Assembly: GCA_016584305.1 (NCBI GenBank)
Contig: JACEEZ010016136.1
Location: forward strand, 38,501 to 102,500
DNA from: Chionoecetes opilio
Taxonomy: Eukaryota; Arthropoda; Malacostraca; Decapoda; Majidae
Direction of reading: 5' to 3'
DNA length: 64,000 bases
Shown here: positions 37,801 to 50,803 of the stretch, in pieces
Layout: every line of letters starts with the position of its first letter
Numbering within the stretch: position 1 is the first letter of the stretch
The notes under the pieces: model-generated
Told to the model about the DNA's origin: nothing
The model's input: only the letters and a program-made list of their open reading frames with translations
Database searches by the model: none
Program-made: the position numbers and the translations under genes

Positions 37801-38376
37801 GGGGATTACCCTATTGATCATCAAGACGCTTAACAACATTGGTCGTAGTCGTTATTGCACCCCGCTATTGCACTTTAGAGAGCGTCGTCCCTGATACTCT
37901 GTTTTAATGCCCAGGGGTCCCTGCCCTAATGCTTTTCTATGATGCGGATAAAATCGTCTTTAAAGCCTGGATACTTCTTATATCTCCAGTAAATTTTGGG
38001 GTTTCTAATGCCTTTACTTTGACTTTCATTTATAACTCTCACTTTCCTTGCATTTACGTCTGTAAATCTTGCTCAAACACTCCTTCACCGTCTTTCTACC
38101 CCAGAGATATAATGTTTCCGCCTCCTCTATTACACTTTCATCAGTCAGACGTCCCATTCCATTCATGAATAGTCTCTAACGGTCCTTAAGGAGGCGTCAC
38201 TTCCCTCACCGTAAGTTTTCATTCCAACATTTCAATAGACCTGCCTATCGACCAATTCGTAAACATAGTCATGCTTGCCGTGTAACTTTGTCTTTCGCAA
38301 TCGCCACGTTGTTTTGCGAGGGCCGCCACTGCTCATCCTTAGTCCCCGTCATCTCGTCGATTTGTTTATCGAAGTG
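37801..38376 (-). other. 5' leader and N-terminal Gag interval, BEL copy 1
   Basis: Lies between the 5' LTR and the recognisable Gag segment. A primer-binding site is expected directly next to the LTR (plus strand just left of 38377), but the sequence there does not match any tRNA 3' end that I recognise. No clear Gag N-terminal domain was found. Confidence 0.35.
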
Positions 38377-38942
38377 TGGCCGAGTGTATGTGCAACACCA
38401 GTACCCGTAGCACATTTATTCTCCAATCGCTTCGATCTGCAGCTAGGTATGGACTAACAAGCAGTCGAGAAACACCGAACAATAAAACTTAAAAAGTATG
38501 AATCACTAGTCAAAGATCCAAAAATTATTTAACTACCATAACTTAACAACACTTGCCTCATGAACTCACATATTACCAAAATCACTATATCTTAGTACAC
38601 CACCAAAATAACAAGTCCAACAACAATAGAATAATAGACACAGAAATTAACAAATCTCACAACACGAGCTCCTCTCGTTTGCACGAATCCTCGCGGTCGG
38701 TAACCGCCAGTAATCCTTCGTCACTAGAAATCCATGAAGTAAGGGAAGGGGGCGTGGAGACACCACAAGTCCTGTCTACACCCCCTTATGTCCGTTTCCA
38801 CAAAAACAATGTAAGAGTTGAGCCACACTCTCCTCGCACTCGCCAGGTCAAGTGTTCCAATAATGGCCACGTCACTAGACACTCGACCGCGAAGCGCAGC
38901 TCCTCGCAAACAAATGAATGAATAATATCACCTAGTGATACA
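38377..38942 (-). repeat. LTR of copy 1 (5' LTR in element sense)
   Basis: Starts TGGCCGAGTGTATG and ends CTAGTGATACA, then returns to satellite (AATATTTTAAGCTATTAAAA). It is collinear with 32094-32688 but about 30 bp shorter because of scattered indels. The many differences between the two LTRs would normally mean an old insertion, but here consensus error is an alternative. Confidence 0.85.
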
Positions 38943-40337
38943 AATATTTTAAGCTATTAAAATTGTAGCAAATAGCAAAAGCTATTAGCATAGCCGATAT
39001 AAAGGAATATACTTCAATTTGTGTAGAAAAAAACATCTCTCACTGATAACTAGCTAAAATCATGGGAAACTACAGTTTGAAAAAGCGGTTTATAGCAATG
39101 TGATAGTAAAACTACTGTATATCTACCTACGCTACAGTTTACAAGAAACTATGAAACCGCTTTTGCATATACCCGTTATATCACAATAACTCCCTTCTTA
39201 CATCTTCTATCTTATATCTTAATGTATGTAAGCTACTTATAAGGTGGATCAAATTATTCTAAAAAAACGGATTGTATGCTTCATTTGTAGAAAAAACGCT
39301 ATTATCACCGATACTAGCTAAATCATTGACAAGAACACTTTTTGAGGGGTATAAAACTTATCATAAGGGTAAATTCTTCTTTTATGGTATAACACTACAA
39401 TTTACATGAGACTATGAAAAACACGTGTAATATAATTTTGTATCACAATATAGAGTCTCAAACTCCTATTATAAGCGTACAGTAGTTTAAAATAGCATTT
39501 TCTACCGAAAACAACTATAATACCACATTTTGAGATTCTCTATCAGAAAAAGGAAAATTAATACCTAAATTTCATGAAATATACATATTTTAAGCTCATA
39601 ATATTGTAAAATATAATTGTGTAAATTTGCTGTATAATGTCAAATTTTGACATTTTCTAGCCCTTCAAAAATACATTAAAATACTTGAAAAAATGTTGTT
39701 TTTAAGATTAAAATTGATACCTAAATTTCATGAGAAATACATATTTTTAGCTCATAATATTGTAAAATATAGTTGTGTAAAAGTGCTTAATAATGTCAAA
39801 TTTCAACATTTTTTAGCCCTTCAAAAATACATTAAAATACTTCCAATATCATTGTTTTTAAGATTAAAATTGATACCTAAATATCATGAAAAATACATAT
39901 TTTAAGCTCATAATAATGTAAAATATAGTGGTGTAAAAGTACTTAATCAATTTCGACATTTTTTAGCCTTTCAAAAATACATTAAAATACTTGAAAAAAC
40001 GTTGTTTTTAAGATTAAAATTGATACCTAAATTTCATAAAAAATGCATATTTATAGATATTAATTTTGTAAAATATAGTTGTAGCAAATATAAAAAAGTA
40101 TTTAGCTACCGATATAAAGGAATATACTTCAATTTATAGAAAAAAACAGCTCTTCACTGATAACTAGCTAAAATCATTGAAAAACTACATTTTATGTGTA
40201 TATAGCAATATGATAAGTAGAACTACTTGTATATATACAATAACGCTACAGTTTACAAGAAACTATGAAAAACGCTGGAAATATACCGTTATATCACAAT
40301 AAATAAGCTCTTATTCCTCTATTTTATAGCTTAATGT

Positions 40338-40372
40338 AACATTATATTATAATATATTATATATTATAAATA
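40338..40372. repeat. TATAATATTA insertion
   Basis: The usual TTAATGTAATGTAAGCTAC is replaced by TTAATGTAAC, an AT-only run of about 30 bases and then TAGCTAC. No other unit has it. Confidence 0.65.
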
Positions 40373-41373
40373 GCTACTTATAGGTGCAAATTATTCTAAA
40401 AAAAGGATTGTATGCTTCAATTTGTAGAAAAACAGCTATATATCACCGATAACTAGCTAAAATCATTGAAAAGAACACATTTTGAGGGTATAAAGCATTA
40501 TCGTAAGGTAAATTCCTTCTATTTATGATATAACACTACAATTTACAAGAGACTATGGAAAACACGTGTAATATACAATTGTATCACAATATAGAGTCTC
40601 AAACTACTATTATAAGCTTACAGTAGTTATAATAGCATTTTCTAACGAAAACAACTATAATACTACATTTTGAATTTCGCTATCAAAAAAAGGGGTGAAT
40701 AATGTCAATTTTCGACATTATTAAGCCTGTCAAAATATATTTAAACACTTGAAAAAAGGTTGTTTTTAAGATTAAAATTAATACCTAAATTTCATGAAAA
40801 ATACATATTTTAAGCTCATAATATTGTAAAATATAATTGTGTAAAAGTGCTGAATAATGTCAAATTTCGACATTTTTTAGCCCTTCAAAAATACATTAAA
40901 ATACATGAAAAAATGTTGTTTTTAAGATTAAAATTGATACCTAAATTTCATGAAAAATACATTTTTTTAGCTCATAATATTGTAAAATATAGTTGTGTAA
41001 AAGTGCTTAATAATGTCAAATTTCGACATTTTTTAGCCTTTCAAAAATACATTAAAATACTTGAAAAAACATTGTCTTTAAGATTAAAATTGATACCTAA
41101 ATTTCATAAAAAATACATATTTTTAGCTATTAATTTTGTTAAATATAGTTGTAGCAAATATCAAAAACTATTTAGCTACCGATCAAGGAATATACTTCAA
41201 TTTATAGAAAAAAAACAGCTCTTCACTGATAACTAGCTAAAATCATTGAAAAACTACATTTTATGGGTATATAGCAATATGATAAGTAAAACTACTTGTA
41301 TATATACAATAACGCTACAGTTTACAAGAAACTATGAAAAACGCTTGAAATATACCGTTATATCACAATAAAT

Positions 41374-43176
41374 AACCTCTTACTCTTCTATTTTATAGCT
41401 TAATGTAATGTAAGCTACTTATAGGTGCAAACTATTCTAAAAAAAAGGATAGTATGCTTCAATTTGTAGAAAAACAGCTATATATCACCTATAACTAGAT
41501 AAAATCATTGAAAAGAACACATTTTGAGGGTATAAAGCATTATCGTAACGTAAATTCCTTCTATTTATGATATAACACTACAATTTTCAAGAGACTATGA
41601 AAAACACGTGTAATATATAATTGTAACACAATATAGAGTCTCAAACTCCTATTATAAGCTTACAGTAGTTAAAATAGTATTTTCTAACGAAAACAACTAT
41701 AATACTACATTTTGAATTTCGCTATCAAAAAAAGGGGTGAATAATGTCAATTTTCGACATTATTAAGCCTTTCAAAAATATATTAAAACACTTGAAAAAA
41801 GGTTGTTTTTAAGATTAAAATTAATACCTAAATTTCATGAAAAATACATATTTTAAGCTGTTTATATAAGCTCTGTTATATGGTAAAATATAATTGTGTA
41901 AAAATGCTTAATAATGTCAAATTTCGATATTTTGTAGCCCTTCAAAAATACATTAAAATACTTGAAAAAACATTGTTTTTAGGAATGAAATTGATACCTA
42001 AATTTCATGAAAAATACATATTTTTAGCTATTAATATTGTAAAATTTAGTTGTAGCAAATATCAAAAGCTATTTAGCTACAGATATAAAGAAATATACTT
42101 AAATTTGTAGAAAAAAACAACTCTTCACTGATAACTTGCTAAAATCATTGAAAAACTACATTTTATGGGTTTATAGCAATATGATAAGTAAAACTACTTG
42201 TATATATACAATAACGCTACAGTTTACAAGAAACTATGAAAAAAGCTTGCAATATACCGTTATATCACAATAAATAACCTCTTACTCTTCTATTTATTAG
42301 CTTAATGTAATGTAAGCTACTTATAGGTGCAAATTATTCTAAAAAAAGGATTGTATGCTTCAATTTGTAGAAAAACAGCTATATATCACCGATAACTAGC
42401 TAAAATCATTGAAAAGAACACAGTTTGAGGGTATAAAGCATTATCATAATTTAAATTCCTTCTATTTATGATATAACACTACAATTTACAAGAGACTATG
42501 AAAAACACGTGTAATATACAATTGTATCACAATATAGAGTCTCAAACTCCTATTATAAGCTTACAGTAGTTAAAATAGTATTTTCTAACGAAAACAACTA
42601 TAATACTACATTTTGAATTTCGCTATCAAAAAAAGGGGTGAATAATGTCAATTTTCGACATTATTAAGCCTTTCAAAAATATATTAAAACACTTGAAAAA
42701 AGGTTGTTTTTAAGATTAAAATTAATACCTAAATTTCATGAAAAATACATATTTTAAGCTGTTTATATAAGCTCTGTTATATGGTAAAATATAATTGTGT
42801 AAAAATGCTTAATAATGTCAAATTTCGATATTTCGTAGCCCTTCAAAAATACATTAAAATACTTGAAAAAACATTGTTTTTAGGAATGAAATTGATACCT
42901 AAATTTCATGAAAAATACATATTTTTAGCTATTAATATTGTAAAATTTAGTTGCAGCAAATATCAAAAGCTATTTAGCTACAGATATAAAGAAATATACT
43001 TAAATTTGTAGAAAAAAACAACTCTTCACTGATAACTTGCTAAAATCATTGAAAAACTACATTTTATGGGTTTATAGCAATATGATAAGTAAAACTACTT
43101 GTATATATACAATAACAATACAGTTTACAAGAAACTATGAAAAACGCTTGCAATATACCGTTATATCACAATAAAT
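41374..43176 (+). repeat. Recent 901-bp tandem duplication
   Basis: Two adjacent units are nearly identical. Both carry the private insertion GCTGTTTATATAAGCTCTG, at 41857 and 42758 (offset exactly 901). The 76-codon frames at 41880-42110 and 42781-43011 translate identically. A third related unit at 45631-45861 lacks the insertion, so the insertion came before this duplication but after the split from that unit. Confidence 0.88.
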
Positions 43177-44708
43177 AACCTCTTACTCTTCTATTTATTA
43201 GCTTAATGTAATGTAAGCTACTTATAGGTGCAAATTATTCTGAAAAAAGGATTGTATGCTTCAATTTGTAGGAAAACAGCTATATATCACCGATAACTAG
43301 CTAAAATCATTGAAAAAAACACATTTTGAGGGTATAAAGCATTATTTTTTTTATCATATGTTAAATTCTTTCTATTTATGATATAACACTACAATATACA
43401 AGAAACTATGAAAAAAACGTGTAATATACAATTTTATCACAATATAGAGTCTCAAACTTCTATTACAAGCTTACAGTAGTTTCAAATAGCATTTTCTAAC
43501 GAAAACAAATATAATACCACATTTTGAATTTCTCTATCAGAAAAAGGACTGAATAATGTCAATTTTCGACATTTCTTAGCATTTCAAAAATACATTAAAA
43601 CACTTGAAAAAACGTTGTTTTTAAGATTAAAATTGATACCTAAATTTCATGAAAAATACATATTTTAAGCTCATAATATTGTATAATAAAGCCGTGTAAA
43701 AGTGCTTAATAATGTCAAATTTCGACATTTTTTAGCCCTTCAAAAATACATTATAATACTTGAAAAAACGTTGTTTTTAAGATTAAAATTGATACCAAAT
43801 TTTTCATAAAAAATACATTATTTTAGCTATTAATTTTGTAAAATATAGTTGTAGCAAATATGAAAAGCTATTTAGCTACCGATATAAAGAAATATACTTC
43901 AATTTGTAGAAAAAAACAGCTCTTCACTGATAACTAGCTGAAATCATTGAAAAACAACATTCTATGGGTTTATAGCAATATGATAAGTAAAACTACTTGT
44001 ACAATTACGCTACAGTTTACAAGAAACTATGAAAAACGCTTGTAATATAACGTTATATCACAATAAATAACCTCTTACTCTTCTATTTTATAGCTTAATG
44101 TAATGTAAGCTAGTTATAGTTGCAAATTATTCTAAAAAAAGGATTGTAGGCTTCAATTTGTAGAAAAACAGCTATATATCAACGATAACTAGCTAAAATC
44201 AATGAAAAGAACACAGTTTGAGGGTATAAAGCATTATCATAATTTAAATTCCTTCTATTTATGATATAACACTACAATTTACAAGAGACTATGAAAAACA
44301 CGTGTAATATACAATTGTATCACAATATAGAGTCTCAAACTCCTATTATAAGCTTACAGTAGTTAAAATAGCATTTTCTAACGAAAACAACTATAATACT
44401 ACATTTTGAATTTCGCTATCAAAAAAAGGGGTAAATAATGTCAATTTTCGACATTATTAAGCCTTTCAAAAATATATTAAAACACTTGAAAAAAGGTTGT
44501 TTTTAAGATTAAAATTAATACCTAAATTTCATGAAAAATACATATTTTAAGCTCATAATATTGTAAAATATAATTGTGTAAAAGTGCTGAATAATGTCAA
44601 AATTCGAAATTTTTTAGCCCTTCAAAAATACATTAAAATACATGAAAAAATGTTGTTTTTAAGATTAAAATTGCTACCTAAATTTCATGAAAAATACATT
44701 TTTTTAGC

Positions 44709-44752
44709 TCATATTATGATTAATATGTAGTACTTGTACTATATTTGTAAGA
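44709..44752. repeat. Insertion with TAGTACTTGTACTA
   Basis: Between TTAGCTCAT and TTTGTAAGATATAG the subunit carries about 30 extra bases, including the imperfect palindrome TAGTACTTGTACTA. It appears only in this unit. Confidence 0.55.
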
Positions 44753-46389
44753 TATAGTTGTGTAAAAGTGCTTAATAATACCAAATTTCGTCATTTTTAA
44801 GCCTTTCAAAAATACATTAAAATACTTGAAAAAACATTGTCTTTAAGATTAAAATTGATACCTAAATTTCATAAAAAATACATATTTTGAGCTATTCATT
44901 TTGTTAAATATAGTTGTAGCAAATATCAAAAACTATTTAGCTACTGATCAAGGAATATACTTCAATTTATAGAAAAAAAACAGCTCTTCACTGATAACTA
45001 GCTAAAATCATTGAAAAACTACATTTTATGGGTATATAGCAATATGATAAGTAAAACTACTTGTATATATACAATAACGCTACAGTTTACAAGAAACTAT
45101 GAAAAACGCTTGAAATATACCGTTATATCACAATAAATAACCTCTTACTCTTCTATTTTATAGCTTAATGTAATGTAAGCTACTTATAGGTGCAAATTAT
45201 TCTAAAAAAAAGGATAGTATGCTTCAATTTGTAGAAAAACAGCTATATATCACCTATAACTAGCTAAAATCATTGAAAAGAACACATTTTGAGGGTATAA
45301 AGCATTATCGTAAGGTAAATTCCTTCTATTTATGATATAACACTACAATTTTCAAGAGACTATAAAAAACACGTGTAATATATAATTGTAACACAATATA
45401 GAGTCTCAAACTCCTATTTTAAGCTTACAGTAGTTAAAATAGCATTTTCTAACGAAAACAACTATAATACTACATTTTGAATTTCGCTATAAAAAAAAAA
45501 ACTGAATAATGTCAATTTTCGACATTTTTTAGCCCTTCAAAAATACATTAAAACACTTGAAAAAACGTTTTTTTTAAGATTTAAATTAATATCAAAATTT
45601 CATGAAAAATACATATTTTAAGCTCATAATATGGTAAAATATAATTGTGTAAAAATGCTTAATAATGTCAAATTTCGATATTTTGTAGCCCTTCAAAAAT
45701 ACATTAAAATACTTGAAAAAACATTGTTTTTAGGAATGAAATTGATACCTAAATTTCATGAAAATTACATATTTTTAGCTATTAATATTGTAAAATTTAG
45801 TTATAGCAAATATCAAAAGCTATTTAGCTACAGATATAAAGAAATATACTTAAATTTGTAGAAAAAAAAAACTCTTCACTGATAACTTGCTAAAATCATT
45901 GAAAAACTACATTTTATGGGTTTATAGCAATATGATAAGTAAAACTACTTGTATATATACAATAACGCTACAGTTTACAAGAAACTATGAAAAACGCTTG
46001 CAATATACCGTTATATCACAATAAATAACCTCTTACTCTTCTATTTATTAGCTTAATGTAATGTAAGCTACTTATAGGTGCAAATTATTCTAAAAAAAGG
46101 ATTGTATGCTTCAATTTGTAGGTACACAGCTATATATCACCGATAACTAGCTAAAATCATTGAAAAGAACACATTTTGAGGGTATAAAGCATTATCATAT
46201 GTTAAATTCTTTCTATTTATGATATAACACTACAATATACAAGAAATTATGAAAAACACGTGTAATATACAATTTTATCACAATATAGAGTCTCAAACTC
46301 TTATTACAAGCTTACAGTAGTTTCAAATAGCATTTTCTTACGAAAACAAATATAATACCACATTTTGAATTTCTCCATCAGAAAAAGGA

Positions 46390-47150
46390 CTGAATAATGT
46401 CAATTGTCGAAATTTCTTAGCATTTCAAAAATACATTATAAAATTTGAAAAACGTTATTTTTAAAATTAAAATTGATACGTAAGTTTCATGAAAAATACA
46501 TATTTTAAGCTCATAATATTGTAAAATATAATTGTGTAAAAGTACTGCATAATGTCAATTTTCGACATTTTTTAGCCTTTCAAAAATACATTAAAACACT
46601 TGAAAAAACGTTGTTTTTAAGATGGAAATTGATACCTAAATTTCATGAAAAATACATATTTTAAGCTCATAATATTGTAAAATATAATTGTGTAAAAGTG
46701 CTGAATAATGTCAAATTTCGACATTTTTTAGCCCTTCAAAAATACATTAAAATACATGAAAAAATGTTGTTTTTAAGATTAAAATTGATACCTAAATTTC
46801 ATGAAAAATACATTTTTTTAGCTCATAATATTGTAAAGTATAGTTGTGTAAAAGTGCTGAATAATGTCAAATTTCGACATTTTTTAGCCCTTCAAAAATA
46901 CATTAAAATACTTGAAAAAACGTTGTTTTTAAGATTAAAATTGATACCTAAATTTCATGAAAAATACATATTTTTAGCTCATAATATTGTAAAATATACT
47001 TGTGTAAAAGTGCTTAATAATGTCAAATTTCGACATTTTTTTGCCTTTCAAAAATACATTAAAATACTTGAAAAAACCTTGTTTTTAAGATAAAAATTGA
47101 TGCCTAAATTTCATGAAAAATACATATTTTAGCTATTAATTTTGTAAAAT
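46390..47150 (+). repeat. Second block of five 156-bp subunits
   Basis: Hairpin motifs lie near 46396, 46551, 46707, 46863 and 47020, again a 155-157-bp period. The unit spacing is 1354 bp (46026 to 47380). The three-subunit frame at 46698-47093 shows the 52-residue period directly, with LNNVKFRHF at residues 2, 54 and 106. Confidence 0.9.
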
Positions 47151-47639
47151 ATAGTTGTAGCAAATATAAGAAGCTATTTAGCTACAGATATTAAGAAATA
47201 TACTTAAATTTGTAGAAAAAAAAACTCTTCACTGATAACTTGCTAAAATCATTGAAAACACTAAATTTTATGTGTTTATAGCAATATGATAAGTAAAACT
47301 ACTTGTATATATACAATAACGCTACAGTTTACAAGAAACTATGAAAAACCCTTGCAATATACCGTTTTATCACAATAAATAACCTCTTACTCTTCTATAT
47401 ATTAGTTTAATGTAATGTAAGCTACATATAGGTGCAAATTATTCTTAAAAAATAATTGTATACTTATATTAGTAGGAAAACAGCTATATATCACCGATAA
47501 CTAGCTAAAATCATTGAAAAGAACACATTTTGAGGGTATAAAACATTATCATGTTAAATTCCTTCTATTTATGATATAACACTACAATATAAAAGAAACT
47601 ATGAAAAACACGTGTAATATACAATTGTATCACAATAGG

Positions 47640-50241
47640 GAGTCTCAAACTGCTATTCTAAGCTTACAGTAGTTTAAAATAGCATTTTCTAACGAAAACA
47701 ACTATAATACCAAATTTCGAATTTCTCTATCAAAAAAAGGACTGAATAATGTCAATTTTCGACAGTTCTTAGCACTTCAAAAATCCATTAAAACCCTTGA
47801 AAAAAAGTTGTTTTTAAGATTAAAATTGATACCTAAATTTCATGAAAAATACATATTTAAAGCTCATAATATTGTAAAATATAGTTGTTTAAAAGTGCTG
47901 AATAATGTCAATTTTCGACATTTTTTAGCCTTTCAAAAATACATTAAAACACCTGAAAAAACGTTGTTTTTAAAGATTGAAATTGATACCTAAATTTCAT
48001 AAAAAATACATATTTTAAGCTCATAATATTGTATAATATAGCCGTGTAAAAGTGCTTAATAATGTCAAATTTCGACATTTTTTAGCCTTTCAAAAATACA
48101 TTATAATACTTGAAAAAACGTTGTTTTTAAGATTAAAATTGATACCAAATTTTTCATAAAAAATACATAATTTTTGCTATTAATTTTGTAAAATATAGTT
48201 GTAGCAAATATGAAAAGCTATTTAGCTACCGATATAAAGGAATATACTTCAATTTGTAGAAAAAAACAGCTCTTCACTGATAACTAGCTGAAATCATTGA
48301 AAAACAACATTCTATGGGTTTATAACAATATGATAAGTAAAACTACTTGTACAATAACGCTACAGTTTACAAGAAACTATGAAAAACGCTTGTAATATAA
48401 CGTTATATCACAATAAATAACCTCTTACTCTTCTATTTTATAGCTTAATGTAATGTAAGCTACTTATAGGTGCAAATTATTCTAAAAAAAGGATTGTATG
48501 CTTCAATTTCTAGAAAAACAGCTATATATCACCGATAACTAGCTAAAATCATTAAAAAGAACACAGTTTGAGGGTATAAAGTATTATCATAATTTAAATT
48601 CCTTCTTTTTATGATATAACACTACAATTTACAAGAGACTATGAAAAACACGTGTAATATACAATTGTATCACAATATAGAGTTTCAAACTCCTATTATA
48701 AGTTTACAGTAGTTAAAATAGCATTTTCTAACGCAAACAACTATAATAATACATTTTGAATTTCGCTATCAAAAAAGGGCTGCATAATGTCAATTTTTGA
48801 CATTTTTTTGCCCTTCAAAAATATATTAAAACACTTGAAAAAACTTTGTTTTTAAGATTAAAATTCATACCTAAAGTTCATTAAAAATACATATTTTAAG
48901 CTCATAATATTGTAAAATATAATTGTGTAAAAGTGCTGAATAATGTCAAATGTTGACATTTTTTAGCCCTGCAAAAATACATTAAAATACTTGAAAAAAC
49001 GTAGTTTTTAAGATTAAAATTGATACCTAAATTTCATGAAAAATACATATTTTTAGCTCATAATATTGTAAAATATAGTTGTGTAAAAGTGCTTAATAAT
49101 GTCAAATTTCAACATTTTTTAGCCCTTCAAAAATACATTAAAATACTTGAAAAAACTTTGTTTTTAGGAATAAAATTGATACCTAAATTTCATGAAAAAT
49201 ACATATTTTTAGCTATTAATATTGTAAAATTTAGTTGTAGCAAATATCAAAAGCTATTTAGCTACAGATATAAAGAAATATACTTCAATTTGTAGAAAAA
49301 AAAAACCTTCACTGATAACTTGCTAAAATCATTGAAAATACTAAATTTTATGTGTTTATAGCAATATGATAAGTAAAACTACTTGTATATATACAATACC
49401 GCTACAGTTTACAAGAAACTATGAAAAACGCTTGCCGTTTAATCACAATAAATAACCTCTTGCTCTTCTATTTATAAACTTAATGTAATGTAAGCTACTT
49501 ATAGGTGCAAATTATTCTAAAAAAAGGATTGTATACTTCAATTTGTAAGAAAACAGCTATATATCACCGATAACTAGCTAAAATCATTGAAAAGAACACA
49601 TTTTGAGGGTATAAAGCATTATCATAAGTTAAATTCCTTCTATTTATGATATAACACTACAATATACAAGAAACTATGAAAAACACGTGTAATATACAAT
49701 TGTATCACAATATAGAGTCTCAAACTCCTATTATAAGCTTACAGTAGTTTAAAATAGCATTTTCTAACGAAAGCAACTATAATACCACATTTTGAATTTC
49801 TCTATCAAAAAAAGGGCTGAATAATGTCAATTTTCGACATTTCTTAACCCTTCAAAAATACATTAAAACACTTGACAAAACGTTGTTTTTAAGATTAAAA
49901 TTGATACATAAATTTCATGAAAAATACTTTTTTTAAGCTAAAAAATATTGTAAAAATATTTTCTGAAAAGTGCTAAAAAATGTCAATTTTCGACTTTTTT
50001 AGCCATTAAAAAATACTTTAAAAACATTTTTTTTGAAAAATCGTTTTTTTAAGATTAAAATTGATACCAAAATTTCATGAAAAAACATATTTTTAAGCTC
50101 ATAATAATGTAAAAAAAGTCGTGAAAAAGTGCTTATAATGTAAAATTTGACATTTTTTAGTCTTCCAAAAATACATTATATTTTAAAAAACTTGTTTTTT
50201 AAGTTTTAACATTGATACCTAAATTTCATAAAAATACATTT
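47640..50241 (+). repeat. Segment duplicated as about 57600-60614
   Basis: Private variants are shared with the later copy: CCATTAAAACCCTTG (47787) against CCATTAAACCCTTG (57748), AGCCGTGTAAAAG (48040) against AGCCGTGGTAAAAG (58018), and ATAATACATTTTGAAT with GGGCTGCATA (48750-48786) against the same at 58197-58236. Both copies lead into a BEL LTR (50242; 60615). The later copy lacks about 560 bp here (48155-48715) and has an extra unit further on. Confidence 0.65.
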
Positions 50242-50803
50242 TGGCCGAGTGTATATAAAAACCCAGTATCCCTAGCACATTTTTCACCAAATCGTTTCTC
50301 TGCAAGATAAGGTATGGACTAACAAGCAGTCGAGAACCCGAACATAACATTAACAAGTATGAATCACTATAAAAGATCCACAAATTTTAACTACCATAAA
50401 ATTTAAACAAATTTCCCCTCATGAACTCACTTTCCCAAAAATCACCTATACTTATACCCAACCAAAATAAAATCCAACAAACAATAAAAATAAAACACAG
50501 AAAATAACAAATATCAAAAACACTAGTCCTCTCGTTTGCAGAATACCTCGGCGGTGGGAAAACAGCCAGTAACCCTTCGTCCTAAGGAAATCCATGAAGT
50601 GGGGAAGGGGGCGTGGAGACACCCAAGCCGTCTACACCCCCCTTATGCCCTTTTTTCCCCCAAAAACCAGATGTAAGAGTAGCCACACTCGCCTCGACAC
50701 CGGCCAGGTCAAGTGTTCCAATAAGGGCCACTCACTAGACACTACGACGCAAGCGCCGGGCCCCTCGCATACAAAGAGATGAATAATATCACCTAGTGAT
50801 ACA
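50242..50803 (-). repeat. LTR of copy 2
   Basis: Starts TGGCCGAGTGTATAT and ends CCTAGTGATACA, followed by CTCCGCCACA (the candidate polypurine tract in reverse). It is inserted after AAAAATACATTT of a subunit, the same phase as the other copies. Confidence 0.85.

Larger units (their letters stand above)
32094..38942 (-). mobile_element. BEL/Pao-like LTR retrotransposon, copy 1 (LTR to LTR)
   Basis: About 6.85 kb bounded by direct LTRs (32094-32688 and 38377-38942), read on the minus strand. The order from the 5' LTR is Gag with zinc knuckle, reverse transcriptase (tentative), RNase H, then integrase next to the 3' LTR. This order and the Gag and integrase motifs fit the BEL/Pao superfamily. 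Flanking satellite shows TATTT on the left and AATATTTT on the right, consistent with a 4-5-bp target duplication of the local CATATTTTTAGC. Reading frames are broken throughout, but this lies in the indel-rich part of the window, so decay and sequence error cannot be separated. Plus-strand open frames in this interval are shadows. Confidence 0.85.
38943..50241 (+). repeat. Composite satellite array, forward block 3
   Basis: Landmarks lie near 39189, 40304, 41373, 42275, 43176, 44068, 45138, 46026, 47380, 48418 and 49453. Spacings are about 1115, 1069, 902, 901, 892, 1070, 888, 1354, 1038 and 1035 bp. Sequence is noisy to about 39540, clean to about 49920, then noisy again. A deletion near 39560 joins CTATCAGAAAAAGG to AAAATTAATACC. 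All open frames here (for example 40847-41236 and 46698-47093) are subunit translations. Confidence 0.95.

Noticed and set aside
38340..38376. tRNA primer-binding site next to the 5' LTR
   Set aside because: The sequence adjoining the LTR does not match a tRNA 3' end that I can recognise, and local indels make a weak match meaningless.
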